DNA of 64,000 bases, from assembly GCA_022448265.1 (NCBI GenBank), contig JAKVCC010000011.1, positions 1-64,000 of the forward strand, given 5' to 3'. This stretch comes from Pirellulales bacterium (GTDB taxonomy: Bacteria > Planctomycetota > Planctomycetia > Pirellulales > Lacipirellulaceae). Below are positions 9,401-17,237 of the stretch, piece after piece. Position 1 is the first letter of the stretch; each line of letters begins with the position of its first letter. The notes under the pieces are model-generated. The model saw nothing but the letters and a program-made list of their open reading frames with translations, was not told the DNA's origin and made no database searches. The position numbers and the translations under genes were made by a program.

Positions 9401-10226
9401 CTGGACGCATCGCACTGATCAGAACAGTGATATTTACTTTATCAGCAGCCAGAATGCCCAGGCGGTGCTCGCCGAAATGAGTTTCCGGGTAGGTGGCAGG
9501 GCGCCCGAAGTGTGGGACCCTGCTTCCGGCGAAATAATCCGCACGGCTCGTTTTGAACAGGATGGCGGGCGTACCAGACTTACCCTCCCGCTGGATGGTT
9601 TTGAATCCCTCTTTGTCATATTCCGCCAACCGTTCAAGGGCGCCCCTGTCGAGAAGGTATTGCTGGGTGAAAAAGAACTTGACCCGTCTGAAGTGATCGT
9701 ATCGAGAGATGCCAGGGGACGGCTGGAAGCAAGGATTGATCAGGCCGGCAGCTATGACGTGCAATTCAAAAACGGTCGCCGCACACGTTTCGAGATCGAG
9801 ACCATGCCGGAACCTGTCAGTATTGACGGCGCATGGGAGGTGACCTTCCCGCTGGACCGGGGCTCGATAGTCGAGAAATTCCGTAGTTTAATTCCCTGGT
9901 CACAACACGAAAACGAAAAGATCAAAGCCTTTAGCGGTACTGCCACTTACCAGAAGACGTTCTCTTTTCCGAAAGATTATTTTAAAGGAGAGTGCCGCAC
10001 AACGCTCCTTCTTGGAAATGTTGGCGCCATGGCCGGGGTGACTATAAATGGAAAACAGCTTGAGACTTTATGGAAACCTCCGTTTGAATTTGACATAACG
10101 GGCTTAGCCAAACCGGGCGACAACGTCCTCGAAATAAGCGTCACCAACGCTCATGGAGATACGGCCTCGGGGCTAATCGGGCCGGTTATTGTCAGTTCAG
10201 GTAGTGTGGTGAAGCTGACTGAGTAA
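6459..10226 (+). CDS. GH106-family alpha-L-rhamnosidase-like secreted enzyme
   Basis: This 1255-aa protein has a signal peptide (about residues 1-23). The N-terminal signature PWVYWYWMNGQVSKEGITKDLEAM (around 40-62) and FNGPGWSQSGGPW are typical of GH106, whose characterised members remove alpha-L-rhamnose from plant or algal polysaccharides such as rhamnogalacturonan. An inserted beta-sandwich (about 215-320, WIWYPEGDP to WSAGLIATAKI) resembles a GH2 sugar-binding or carbohydrate-binding domain. The catalytic barrel includes VDSYEVGAQNW with Glu612 and WLENYGHWGYPCES. A C-terminal beta-sandwich ends the protein. It probably acts in the periplasm or outside the cell. Its neighbour is the GH43-like enzyme upstream, and the downstream genes are convergent. 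The family call is good. Rhamnose specificity is inferred from the family. Confidence 0.85.
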   Translation: MASKNCFILLFLWCLSFPNGSVADPLDSGFVSPPDSTKPWVYWYWMNGQVSKEGITKDLEAMSHVGIGEAFIGHIGETNEKSTVETLSDNWWQHVDHAIREGNRLGVDIGLFNGPGWSQSGGPWTKPEDSMKYVVSTEQRVNGPMRFSDKLPAHKDMIKDVAVIAFPVPQGEDDFIESHKPEIDFTAQKEELVKLVDIGNGNLTRSGVDEESIPDITRANWIWYPEGDPKTYVPECMRYFRRVFTIDGEIHRAYLSITADDEQKVWINGSLMEEGGSENWQNINTYPIGKFLRQGENVIAVQVENKIGWSWSAGLIATAKIVIADGREIILQTDSNWKTSNTEQADWKKVAFSDDSWQRAKEVAPCGEGPWGDFKDKLNSACVIEWKLEQPYTARSLAFHFEGYVHLDIQGRLKMLDEDGIVRTIENFYYSGLKAGAPSQTALDGVKPILHSFAPATSKHFRLEMDSARGISKIKLVKSAKVENASDKQLAILHPAPWPSWDSYLWPAPEAGNDTETAIASAAVKDISKFLDDEGNLTWDVPEGQWIIQRIGMAPTGAKNTPAAKEATGLECDKMSKVAIKKHFDAMVGKTLSRIPENERTALKHVIVDSYEVGAQNWTDGFETTFKKRLGYDPYPWLPVLDGRVVGSPDESERFLWDLRRLVADLISENYVGELKEISNRNGLRVWLENYGHWGYPCESLQYGGASDDVGGEFWMSTLGPIEVRIAASCAHTYGKKVVYAEAFTCGPTNLSVIKARGDWAFTEGVNHFALHLYTHQPEDLPAPGLTSFGASFHRNNPVFDNMHSWVKYLQRCHYMLQQGHHVADVAYFLGEDSPKMSGAQQPPLPAGYNYDYINGEVIRDHMTIRNGRWTLPDGMSYRILALPPLATMRPELLQKIGDLVQKGGVLMGAPPRQSPSLQGYPACDTTVTALAEQIWGDCDGVKVKQRKFGEGVVFNGVDLRSALGTLKTEPDIVIEQPGILWTHRTDQNSDIYFISSQNAQAVLAEMSFRVGGRAPEVWDPASGEIIRTARFEQDGGRTRLTLPLDGFESLFVIFRQPFKGAPVEKVLLGEKELDPSEVIVSRDARGRLEARIDQAGSYDVQFKNGRRTRFEIETMPEPVSIDGAWEVTFPLDRGSIVEKFRSLIPWSQHENEKIKAFSGTATYQKTFSFPKDYFKGECRTTLLLGNVGAMAGVTINGKQLETLWKPPFEFDITGLAKPGDNVLEISVTNAHGDTASGLIGPVIVSSGSVVKLTE

Positions 10227-10506
10227 CGACGTAGGGCAACCAGCGTGTAAAAACTATAACGGCCGTGAAGACCGGCAGCGATCGACGGGTCTCATGGAAT
10301 CGTCAACCACGTAAGCGTGCGGCACTCTTTTGCCGGGGCGCGGAATCTGTGGCAGAAAACTTCAGGATGGCATGCGCGAGACTGAAGCTGACGCCCGGTT
10401 TCTGCGAGACATTCTGCGGATACGTTATTAACAGAAACTTTTTCTCGGAAGGGCTTCAGGAGGGCATTAGTGCTCGGCAGTTGTCCTCAGCTGTAGGCGC
10501 TCGTCC

Positions 10507-10944
10507 CTAATCGAGTTTGAAGCTTAGAGCGTTTTCCTTGCCGGCCTCGATCGTTGCCGTAAGGCCGCTGGTACCAACGTCGCTGTACCGCTCGGGAATG
10601 AGCGAGGGAGGCACCATCTTATCGCGATGCTCCTCGCTGCGATCCCGGGCGTGGATCGCGATCTGGTAGTCGCCCTCGGCAAGCCCGTCGTTTGGCTTAT
10701 ACGTGGTGACGCTCAATATTTTTCCCTCCGAAATCTGGCCGCTGGCGCGTCTGGAATGGGTCGATAGAAAGTCGATCGTGCCATACTCCAGGGGTTTGTC
10801 CTGGTAGGTCACCGTACCGGTGACTTGCGTCAGGCCACCATCTGAACAGCCGCCGGCCACCACCAGCAGCGCCGCCAGCAGTGCGCCTCGCCACCGGCGC
10901 AGGTTGTTTCGCGATAAAGATTTGCAGAGAATTGTCTGCCACAT
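10507..10944 (-). CDS. Small planctomycete lipoprotein with carboxypeptidase-regulatory-like fold
   Basis: This protein has 145 aa from the chosen start. An upstream in-frame ATG (10968) exists, but the AGGAG at the proper distance precedes the second ATG (MWQTILCKSL), so I start at 10944. A lipoprotein signal ends in LLVVAGGC. The mature part (VTGTVTYQDKPLEYGTIDFL, GDYQIAIHAR, PERYSDVGTSGLTATIEAGKEN) matches the small Ig-like lipoproteins that accompany DUF1559 genes in planctomycetes. Its role is unknown; association with the pilin-like DUF1559 protein at the cell surface is inferred from constant pairing. It follows the DUF1559 gene on the same strand, separated by a hairpin. A second DUF1559-lipoprotein pair lies at 50131-51581. 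Confidence 0.85.
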   Translation of the reverse strand: MWQTILCKSLSRNNLRRWRGALLAALLVVAGGCSDGGLTQVTGTVTYQDKPLEYGTIDFLSTHSRRASGQISEGKILSVTTYKPNDGLAEGDYQIAIHARDRSEEHRDKMVPPSLIPERYSDVGTSGLTATIEAGKENALSFKLD

Positions 10945-11003
10945 GAAGACTGCTCCTAAGAAGGCCATTCAGTGTTTACGAAATCAGCGTTTGTAATACC
11001 AAA

Positions 11004-11037
11004 CGCCTGGCGACCTGTCGAGGTTTCGCGCCAGGCG
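11004..11037 (-). terminator. Intercistronic hairpin between DUF1559 gene and lipoprotein gene
   Basis: Perfect 9-bp arms, cgcctggcg (11004-11012) and cgccaggcg (11029-11037), flank a 16-nt loop between the DUF1559 stop and the lipoprotein start. There is no following T run. It is more likely a partial terminator or an mRNA-stabilising hairpin that lets the pilin-like gene be expressed above its partner. Confidence 0.5.
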
Positions 11038-11069
11038 CCTTGCTGCATATAGGGGCATTTTGTCACCCC

Positions 11070-12047
11070 TTAAGGATTCGACCCGTTTGCTACTTCTCCG
11101 CAGTCCCGCGTGGCCATTGCCATATAGGAGAAATGATCAATGCTTTCGCTGATGAATGGAGCGGATGCGTCGCACATGAGAAAATTGGCACCTCCCGGGT
11201 GCATGCTACGAAAGGAAACCGCCCAATCCCATAAGAGCTGTTTGGGATAGTTGCGGCGTTCCCCCCACCAGTCGATGTTGCCGGCTTCGAGGTACAGGGA
11301 ATTGGCCGTGTTGATCGGATGCGCGGTAGTTGCAAACGCCTGATAGGGAAAATCCACATTGACCGACCAATGCCCCACAGACTCGCCGAGCGCAAACGTA
11401 TTGGAGAGACCATCGGGGATGTCTTTGAAGCGGGCCGACCAACCGAATCGCGAAATAACGCCTCGCGGTGGGACGTGGCCGTTGCCGTAGTGATGGGCAT
11501 CGGCTCCCTTTGCGTTCTTGCCCCGCCAGCCGGTGCCCGTGGCGTTCTTATAGTCGCCAATGCAGGCGGCATAGCTCGATTGCGCTACTTGCCCGGTGAA
11601 TTTGGTGCGGTGCTGTGGCGTGTAGCCCAGTTCATGGGGGTAAGGGCTGGACGGACAAGTAAGGATATCCTGGGGCGTTTGAACGGCTGGCAAATTGCGA
11701 GGATCGTGCGGCTCCTTCGTAAAGTCGATCAATTCGTGCAGAGCCCTCTGCTCCAGGTAGGGGAGCAGCTGCGGCTGCCAGCCCCAGTATTTGGCAATCT
11801 CCTTATTCGGGTTTGGCAATCTCCTTAGACGGGCATAGTTGCTGACCGGAAATCGGCCTATGGAATCGTGATGGTTGTGCAGCGCCAATCCAAGCTGCCG
11901 GATTTTGTTTACGCAAGAGGTTCGCCTGGCTGCGTCGCGGGCAGCTTGCACAGCCGGCAAAAGCAGCGCCACCAACACGCCAATGATGGCGATCACCACT
12001 AACAGCTCAACGAGGGTGAAGGCGCCGCGCCGATGTCTTAAGCCCAT
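11070..12047 (-). CDS. DUF1559 type-IV-pilin-like surface protein
   Basis: This 325-aa protein opens with a prepilin-like N-terminus: basic leader MGLRHRRGA, then [19 protein letters not shown], a hydrophobic helix with the Glu at +5. The residue before the cleavage point is Ala rather than the usual Gly. The DUF1559 body follows (CVNKIRQLGLALHNHHDSIGRFP, LTCPSSP, DGLSNTFALGES) and ends with the family's terminal motif (HPGGANFLMCDASAPFISE). These proteins are abundant in planctomycetes and are processed like pseudopilins. Their exact role is unknown. The gene is followed by a hairpin and the lipoprotein gene, a likely two-gene operon. A 13-G tract lies about 110 bp upstream of the start. Confidence 0.92.
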   Translation of the reverse strand: MGLRHRRGAFTLVELLVVIAIIGVLVALLLPAVQAARDAARRTSCVNKIRQLGLALHNHHDSIGRFPVSNYARLRRLPNPNKEIAKYWGWQPQLLPYLEQRALHELIDFTKEPHDPRNLPAVQTPQDILTCPSSPYPHELGYTPQHRTKFTGQVAQSSYAACIGDYKNATGTGWRGKNAKGADAHHYGNGHVPPRGVISRFGWSARFKDIPDGLSNTFALGESVGHWSVNVDFPYQAFATTAHPINTANSLYLEAGNIDWWGERRNYPKQLLWDWAVSFRSMHPGGANFLMCDASAPFISESIDHFSYMAMATRDCGEVANGSNP

Positions 12048-12155
12048 TGTCGTAGATCCGATATTTCTAATTGGGGATCCGTCTGAACTGACATTTCCTA
12101 TATGGATCGGCCTGCAACCACTCCAGGCCGGGATTTCCGCCTATTGTAACACCTT

Positions 12156-12168
12156 CCCCCCCCCCCCC
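12156..12168 (-). repeat. Homopolymer G13 tract upstream of DUF1559 gene
   Basis: Thirteen C on the forward strand (G13 in the sense of the DUF1559 gene) lie 109-121 bp upstream of its start. A TACAAT (12148 down to 12143) sits just downstream of the tract. If this is the -10 box, the G run would fall within the promoter spacer. The tract is certain. The promoter placement is speculative. Confidence 0.7.
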
Positions 12169-12389
12169 GTGTCGAGTGCATGGTGGTTTCTGGTCTTTTT
12201 TCTGAGTGCGTCCTCCCGGCTTGATTTTGCGGTCCGCCTGATCTCCAAGGCGTGTCGCAAAAGTACATGCCAAAACTGGGCAACTCTTCCTGGAAATGGG
12301 GGCTATTTGTATTGAGCCTACTCACACTGTCTAATGGTGGTCTTACTAGGTGGCTTGTCCGCACAACTCCAAAGAAAAAGAGGCGAATT

Positions 12390-15300
12390 GTGAAGGCTTT
12401 GATGTGGATTGCGCCCGCAATAGGGGTCGTGGCTGCCGGCGCTTGGGCCGACGAACCTGCACTGCCGAAAATGCGCAATTTGGCACTCTCCGCCAAGGTC
12501 ACCGCCTCGTCATCGATGGACAGGGCCCCCGCCGAGGCGGCCGTCGACGGAAAACTGTCGACGCGTTGGTTGAGTCACTCCGACGTTTTGTCGTGGCTGG
12601 ACGTTGATCTGGGCGACCCCGTGCGTATCGGAGGGGTGCACATCTATTCGGGCGCGGCCGAAACGGCCCCCATCAATAACGGATTGCTGCGCTATTGGGC
12701 AGACGGCCGGTGGAACGACATCCCCTCCGGACGGATCCACGGCAACTCCAAGACGGCGACGTGGGTGAAGTTTGCCGATACCGACGTCGTTGTCACTAGC
12801 AAGCTGCGGCTGCTGGTGGCCAAGACGCACGGCGACATCGCTCGCATCAAGGAAATCACCGTTTGGCCCTACCTCGATGAGGGAATCCCGCGGCTGGGGC
12901 AGGGTGTCGAGGGGTGGGTCCGCCCCATCGATCAAACCGACGTGCCGCTCATTTACCTCAACCAAAGCGGATTTAATCTTGATTCTCCCAAGCGTTTTAC
13001 CGCGCCCAAAACTCCAGATGGAACGCCGTTTATCGTGCGGAGAAAGGATTCCAAGCAAGCCCTCTTCTCCGGCCAGATCAGCGGCCATCGGGGTGACTTT
13101 AGTGATTTCAATCCGACCAGCGACCACGAGTACGTCGTCGAAGCAGGCGGCCATACCTCGTTTCCGTTCCGCATTGGGCCCTATTGGCTGGAGCGTGTTA
13201 CCTACCAGAATGCCATCGACTTCATGATCGATAGTCGTCATTACGTTGGCACCTCCCGCACTCCCATCGGCAACTCCATTGGCTGGCGGGACGATTGCCA
13301 TTACGCGTTTGAAGTCAACACGCTGGTGGCGCAATTCCTATCGAACCCCGCGGCCTATCTGCGGATGCCGGTGCAGATCCGATATGAGCCTCCGCCAGAA
13401 GCGACCAAGCCTGGCGAAACTCGCTTGTGGGGCGCGCTCGAGCCCTATCCGGCTGACGCACCCGACATTGTTAAGATGATTCAATGGGGGACCGATCTGG
13501 TAGTTACCCAAGGCCGCACCCACGAATTGCTCAAGGAGCAAGTCGCCTATTTCCTCTACGCCTGGCCGTGGCTGAAACAGTGGCTTCCCCAGCAGAACTA
13601 CCAGGCTGCTTCCGAATTTGCGCTGACCCACTGGGGCGACAAAGAGGCCGATAGCCGCTACGCCTGGGACAAGAGCCCCGAACACGATTTATTTGCCGTG
13701 AAAACGGTGCTGGGAACCACCAAGGGCGAGTTGCCGCCGGGGCACAGTGTGCAGCCCAACCTGCTCATGTATGAGGTAGCTCGGCGTGACGGTCGCCAGG
13801 ACGCCCAGCGATACTTTGATGCCGCCCATGCCCAGGCGACGTGGATGATTGCCCACCTCGACTGGAACAATCCGCAAACCACCAAGGGCCAGCGGATGAG
13901 CGAGCATGTCACGATGACGGGCCTGGGGCATTTTATGACCCAGTACCCGGATCGGGCGCCCCGGGGCCTGAAGCAGAAAATCACCGAGTGGGCGGACGTT
14001 ATGATCCGCCGTTCGGAAAACATGTGGGATTTCCGCCGGCTCACCGACCGAAGCGATTGGGTGCCCTCGGGCAAAGAGCCGACCATGTGGAATGAGCCCG
14101 GCAACGTGGTCGGCTTTCCGGCCTGCGCAGCGGCGGCCATGCCCGTCGTCGACGACGCCGAAGCTCGCGCGCGGCTCCGGCAGCTGGTTTATGCGCACCT
14201 CGACAATGCGTTTGGACGCAATCCCACAGGACGTCACTTCTCGTACGACGCGCCGCGGGAGGTCGAGGGCGTCGAGATCGGCTGGTATTCCGAATACGGC
14301 ACGGGGGTGGGCATGCTGGGAGATGCTCGTTTCGTCTTGGAGGCCTCCCCCAAGCGCGAACACTACCCCTACAACCCGGCGGCTGGCAATATTGGCTGGA
14401 GCGAAGGCTGGGTGAACCACAACACGGCACTGAATGCCAGTCTGGCGGCGATGGCCTATCTGGACACCGAGCTGCAGTTGACCCACCAGGACGACAAGAT
14501 CGTTTTCCAATTGCGAGCGCCGCTTAACTTTAACTATCAGAGTCAGGAGCCTGTGACGCTGCGCGCAGAGGCTAGCAGCGGCGACACCGAGACGGTGACG
14601 GTCGCCGAAGAGCATGCCTATGCCCTGAACTTCACCGGGGCGCTACCCACCGCCGTAGGGCAGCCGAAGCCTGGCGACGGAGTTTTGCAAATTGACAAAG
14701 ACGGACATGTGGAGGCGTCTTACGGGTACGGATACCTCGCGAGGCGAGGCCGAGTTGCCTTTGGACGCATGAAGGCTGCAGAGTTTTCGGACCGTTCTGC
14801 TGCGGACAAGGGCGGGGAGCCGCCTAAAATAGAATATCTGCCGATTGAAGGCGGAGCCACGGCCTCCTCTGCACTTGCCGGGCACCCGGCCCGGCAAGCG
14901 ATCGACGGCGACCTATCGACCCGCTGGATCAGCAAACCGAGTGACTCGGCCATGCTCGAAATAGATTTGGGCAGGCCGCACAGCATCTGCGGGGTCCATA
15001 TTTATTTTGACCACGGCGACACCGGGGCGATCGAGGATTTTCACTTAAGCTATGCGACGGAGACTGGGTGGCAGGATATTTCGATTTATGAGTTACAATC
15101 CGCGCGCTACGACGTCGGAAGCGGGACCACCACTGGCCACGCGCGTTCGGCAATGTGGTTTAAATTAAAAACGATTCACACCGACAAACTGCGAATCTTG
15201 ACAACCAAGACAAGGCGGGATGCCACGGCGATCCGTCAGGTGTACGTTTGGCCCTACGTCGAGGATGCCGTGGGCGGGGGGTTTCCTGGCTTGGGTCATG

Positions 15301-17153
15301 GCCTCCCGGGCGGATGGGACGGCATCACGTCACTTGACGAGGTGCCGCGCATCTATCTCAACCAAAGTGGCTTTAATCTGAACCGGCCCAAACGTTTCAC
15401 CGCGCCAACCTTGGAGGATGGCACGCGATTTATCGTACGGGAAGCAGGTGGCAGCCGGATCCTCTATAGCGGCCAGATTGCTGAGAGCCTGGGTGACTTC
15501 AGCGACTTTAATCCGGCCGGCGACCGCGAGTACGTTGTCGTGGCCGCAGGCGTGGTCTCCGCTCCCTTTCGCATCGGTCCCTACTGGCTCGAGCGGGTGA
15601 CGTATCAGAATGCGATCGACTTTATGATCGACAGTCGCCATTTTGTTGGCACTTCCCGCCAACCGATCGGCAATTCCATCGGCTGGCGCGATGATTGCCA
15701 CTTTGCCTTTGAGGTCAACACGCTAGTGGCCCAGTATCTGTCGAACCCGCGGGCGTATGAGCGGATGCCGCGGCAGGTGCGATACGAGCAGCCGCCCAAG
15801 CCTGGACTATGGGGCGTTCTCGATCCTTACGAAGAGGACGCTCCTGACGTTGTGAAAATGATCCACTGGGGAGCAGACCTGATTGTCAGCCAGCGCCGCA
15901 CCCATGAAATGCTCAAGGAGCAGTTGGCCTACTTTCTCTACGCGTGGCCTTGGTTGAAAGAGTGGTTGCCGGAGCAAAACTATCGGGTTGCAAGAGAGTT
16001 TGCCTTTAGGCACTGGGGCGACGCCACTGCAGACGGTAATTACGCATACGACAAAACTCCCGAGCACGACTTGTTTGCAGTCAAACGCGAGCTGGGTTCT
16101 ACCAAGGGCGAAATGCCTCCCGGTCACAGCTTGCAGGCCAATCTATTGATGTACGAAGTCGCCCAGCGCGAAGCGCGGGATGATGCCGAAAAGTTCTTGG
16201 GCGCCGCCCATGCCCAGGCGGCGTGGATGATTGCCCATCTGGACTGGAACGATCCGCAGACCACCAAGGGGCAGCGGATGAGCGAACATGTGACGATGAC
16301 GGGTCTGGCCCACTTTATGGCCCAGTATCCAGATCGAGCGCCGCGGGGGCTGCAGCAGAAAATTGTCGACTGGGCGGGCGTGGTGATTCGCCGTTCAGAC
16401 AATATGTGGGACTTTCGCCGCCTCACCGACGACGGTGACTGGACCCCTTCGGGGCCGCAGCCCACGATGTGGAACGAGCCGGGTAATGTGGCCGGTTTCC
16501 CAGCGTGCCTGTTTGCCGCCATCGAGGTGATCGAAGACCCGGCCATCAGGGGCCGCCTGCGGCAATTGGCCTACGCGCATCTGGACAATGTTTTTGGCCG
16601 CAATCCGACCGGGCGTCACTTTTCATTCAACGCGCCTCGTGAGGTGGAGGGCGTCGAAGTCGGCTGGTACTCCGAGTACGGTACGGGCGTCGGCACGCTG
16701 CAAAACACCCGTTTCATCCTGGAAGCGGCGCCCAAACGGCAGCATTACCCCTATCACCCCGAGGTCGGCAATATCGGCTGGTCGGAGGGTTGGGTGAACT
16801 TCAATACGGCCTTCAACGCCAGCCTGGCGGCCATGGCCCATCAGGCTACGGAAGTTCGCCTGCTGAAGCAGCCCACAGCGATTGGCGTCGAGCTGCGGGC
16901 CCCGCTAAATTTTGACTACGCCGAGCCAGAGCCGGTCAGGCTGGGGGTTGTCTCAAGCAATGGCGATGCGGAAGAAATCACCCTTGTAGAATCAAGCGAT
17001 TATGCCGAAAATTTTTTCGGAACTATTCCCATGGCGGTTGGCAAGGCCAAGTCTGGCGACGGAATCGTGCAGGTTGATCCGGGCGGAGCGATCGAAACCT
17101 CGTACGGATTGGGTTACCTGAAAAGAAGCGGCCGCCTTCAGCTGGATCCCTGA
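12390..17153 (+). CDS. Tandemly duplicated F5/8C-CelD_N-GH9-like secreted glycosidase
   Basis: This protein has about 1587 aa. I choose the GTG at 12390 (after aaagaggcg) because it is followed directly by the signal peptide KALMWIAPAIGVVAAGAWA; the open frame extends back to 12252. Two complete copies of one module lie head to tail. Each has an F5/8C domain (AAVDGKLSTRWLS; QAIDGDLSTRWIS), an Ig-like cellulase N-terminal domain (IYLNQSGFNL, GDFSDFNP) and an alpha-toroid of GH9 type (SIGWRDDCH, NVFGRNPTGRHF, NIGWSEGWVN). Both copies keep the acidic WRDD and the late SEGW Glu, the likely catalytic residues, so both may be active. The catalytic parts (about 13190-14450 and 15590-16850) are highly alike. 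GH9 members are endo- or exo-glucanases; the substrate here is unknown. The GH2 gene begins 84 nt later, a probable operon. Confidence 0.78.
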   Translation: MKALMWIAPAIGVVAAGAWADEPALPKMRNLALSAKVTASSSMDRAPAEAAVDGKLSTRWLSHSDVLSWLDVDLGDPVRIGGVHIYSGAAETAPINNGLLRYWADGRWNDIPSGRIHGNSKTATWVKFADTDVVVTSKLRLLVAKTHGDIARIKEITVWPYLDEGIPRLGQGVEGWVRPIDQTDVPLIYLNQSGFNLDSPKRFTAPKTPDGTPFIVRRKDSKQALFSGQISGHRGDFSDFNPTSDHEYVVEAGGHTSFPFRIGPYWLERVTYQNAIDFMIDSRHYVGTSRTPIGNSIGWRDDCHYAFEVNTLVAQFLSNPAAYLRMPVQIRYEPPPEATKPGETRLWGALEPYPADAPDIVKMIQWGTDLVVTQGRTHELLKEQVAYFLYAWPWLKQWLPQQNYQAASEFALTHWGDKEADSRYAWDKSPEHDLFAVKTVLGTTKGELPPGHSVQPNLLMYEVARRDGRQDAQRYFDAAHAQATWMIAHLDWNNPQTTKGQRMSEHVTMTGLGHFMTQYPDRAPRGLKQKITEWADVMIRRSENMWDFRRLTDRSDWVPSGKEPTMWNEPGNVVGFPACAAAAMPVVDDAEARARLRQLVYAHLDNAFGRNPTGRHFSYDAPREVEGVEIGWYSEYGTGVGMLGDARFVLEASPKREHYPYNPAAGNIGWSEGWVNHNTALNASLAAMAYLDTELQLTHQDDKIVFQLRAPLNFNYQSQEPVTLRAEASSGDTETVTVAEEHAYALNFTGALPTAVGQPKPGDGVLQIDKDGHVEASYGYGYLARRGRVAFGRMKAAEFSDRSAADKGGEPPKIEYLPIEGGATASSALAGHPARQAIDGDLSTRWISKPSDSAMLEIDLGRPHSICGVHIYFDHGDTGAIEDFHLSYATETGWQDISIYELQSARYDVGSGTTTGHARSAMWFKLKTIHTDKLRILTTKTRRDATAIRQVYVWPYVEDAVGGGFPGLGHGLPGGWDGITSLDEVPRIYLNQSGFNLNRPKRFTAPTLEDGTRFIVREAGGSRILYSGQIAESLGDFSDFNPAGDREYVVVAAGVVSAPFRIGPYWLERVTYQNAIDFMIDSRHFVGTSRQPIGNSIGWRDDCHFAFEVNTLVAQYLSNPRAYERMPRQVRYEQPPKPGLWGVLDPYEEDAPDVVKMIHWGADLIVSQRRTHEMLKEQLAYFLYAWPWLKEWLPEQNYRVAREFAFRHWGDATADGNYAYDKTPEHDLFAVKRELGSTKGEMPPGHSLQANLLMYEVAQREARDDAEKFLGAAHAQAAWMIAHLDWNDPQTTKGQRMSEHVTMTGLAHFMAQYPDRAPRGLQQKIVDWAGVVIRRSDNMWDFRRLTDDGDWTPSGPQPTMWNEPGNVAGFPACLFAAIEVIEDPAIRGRLRQLAYAHLDNVFGRNPTGRHFSFNAPREVEGVEVGWYSEYGTGVGTLQNTRFILEAAPKRQHYPYHPEVGNIGWSEGWVNFNTAFNASLAAMAHQATEVRLLKQPTAIGVELRAPLNFDYAEPEPVRLGVVSSNGDAEEITLVESSDYAENFFGTIPMAVGKAKSGDGIVQVDPGGAIETSYGLGYLKRSGRLQLDP

Positions 17154-17237
17154 GTTGGAGTGAGTGCGATCAAGAGCTCCAACAGTACGAATCCATCAAT
17201 AAGACAAACATCAATTTTTCATTCCGAGGTAGCTTTC

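Noticed and set aside
10265-10510. 81-codon forward frame between GH106 and the lipoprotein gene
   Set aside because: No SD, no recognisable family, and it runs into the 3' end of the convergent gene. The 280-bp gap shows nothing else I can name.
12510-16841. Several long reverse frames opposite the GH9-like gene (for example 13689-14615)
   Set aside because: They are antisense shadows of a G+C-rich coding region, repeat in both duplicated halves and carry no motifs.
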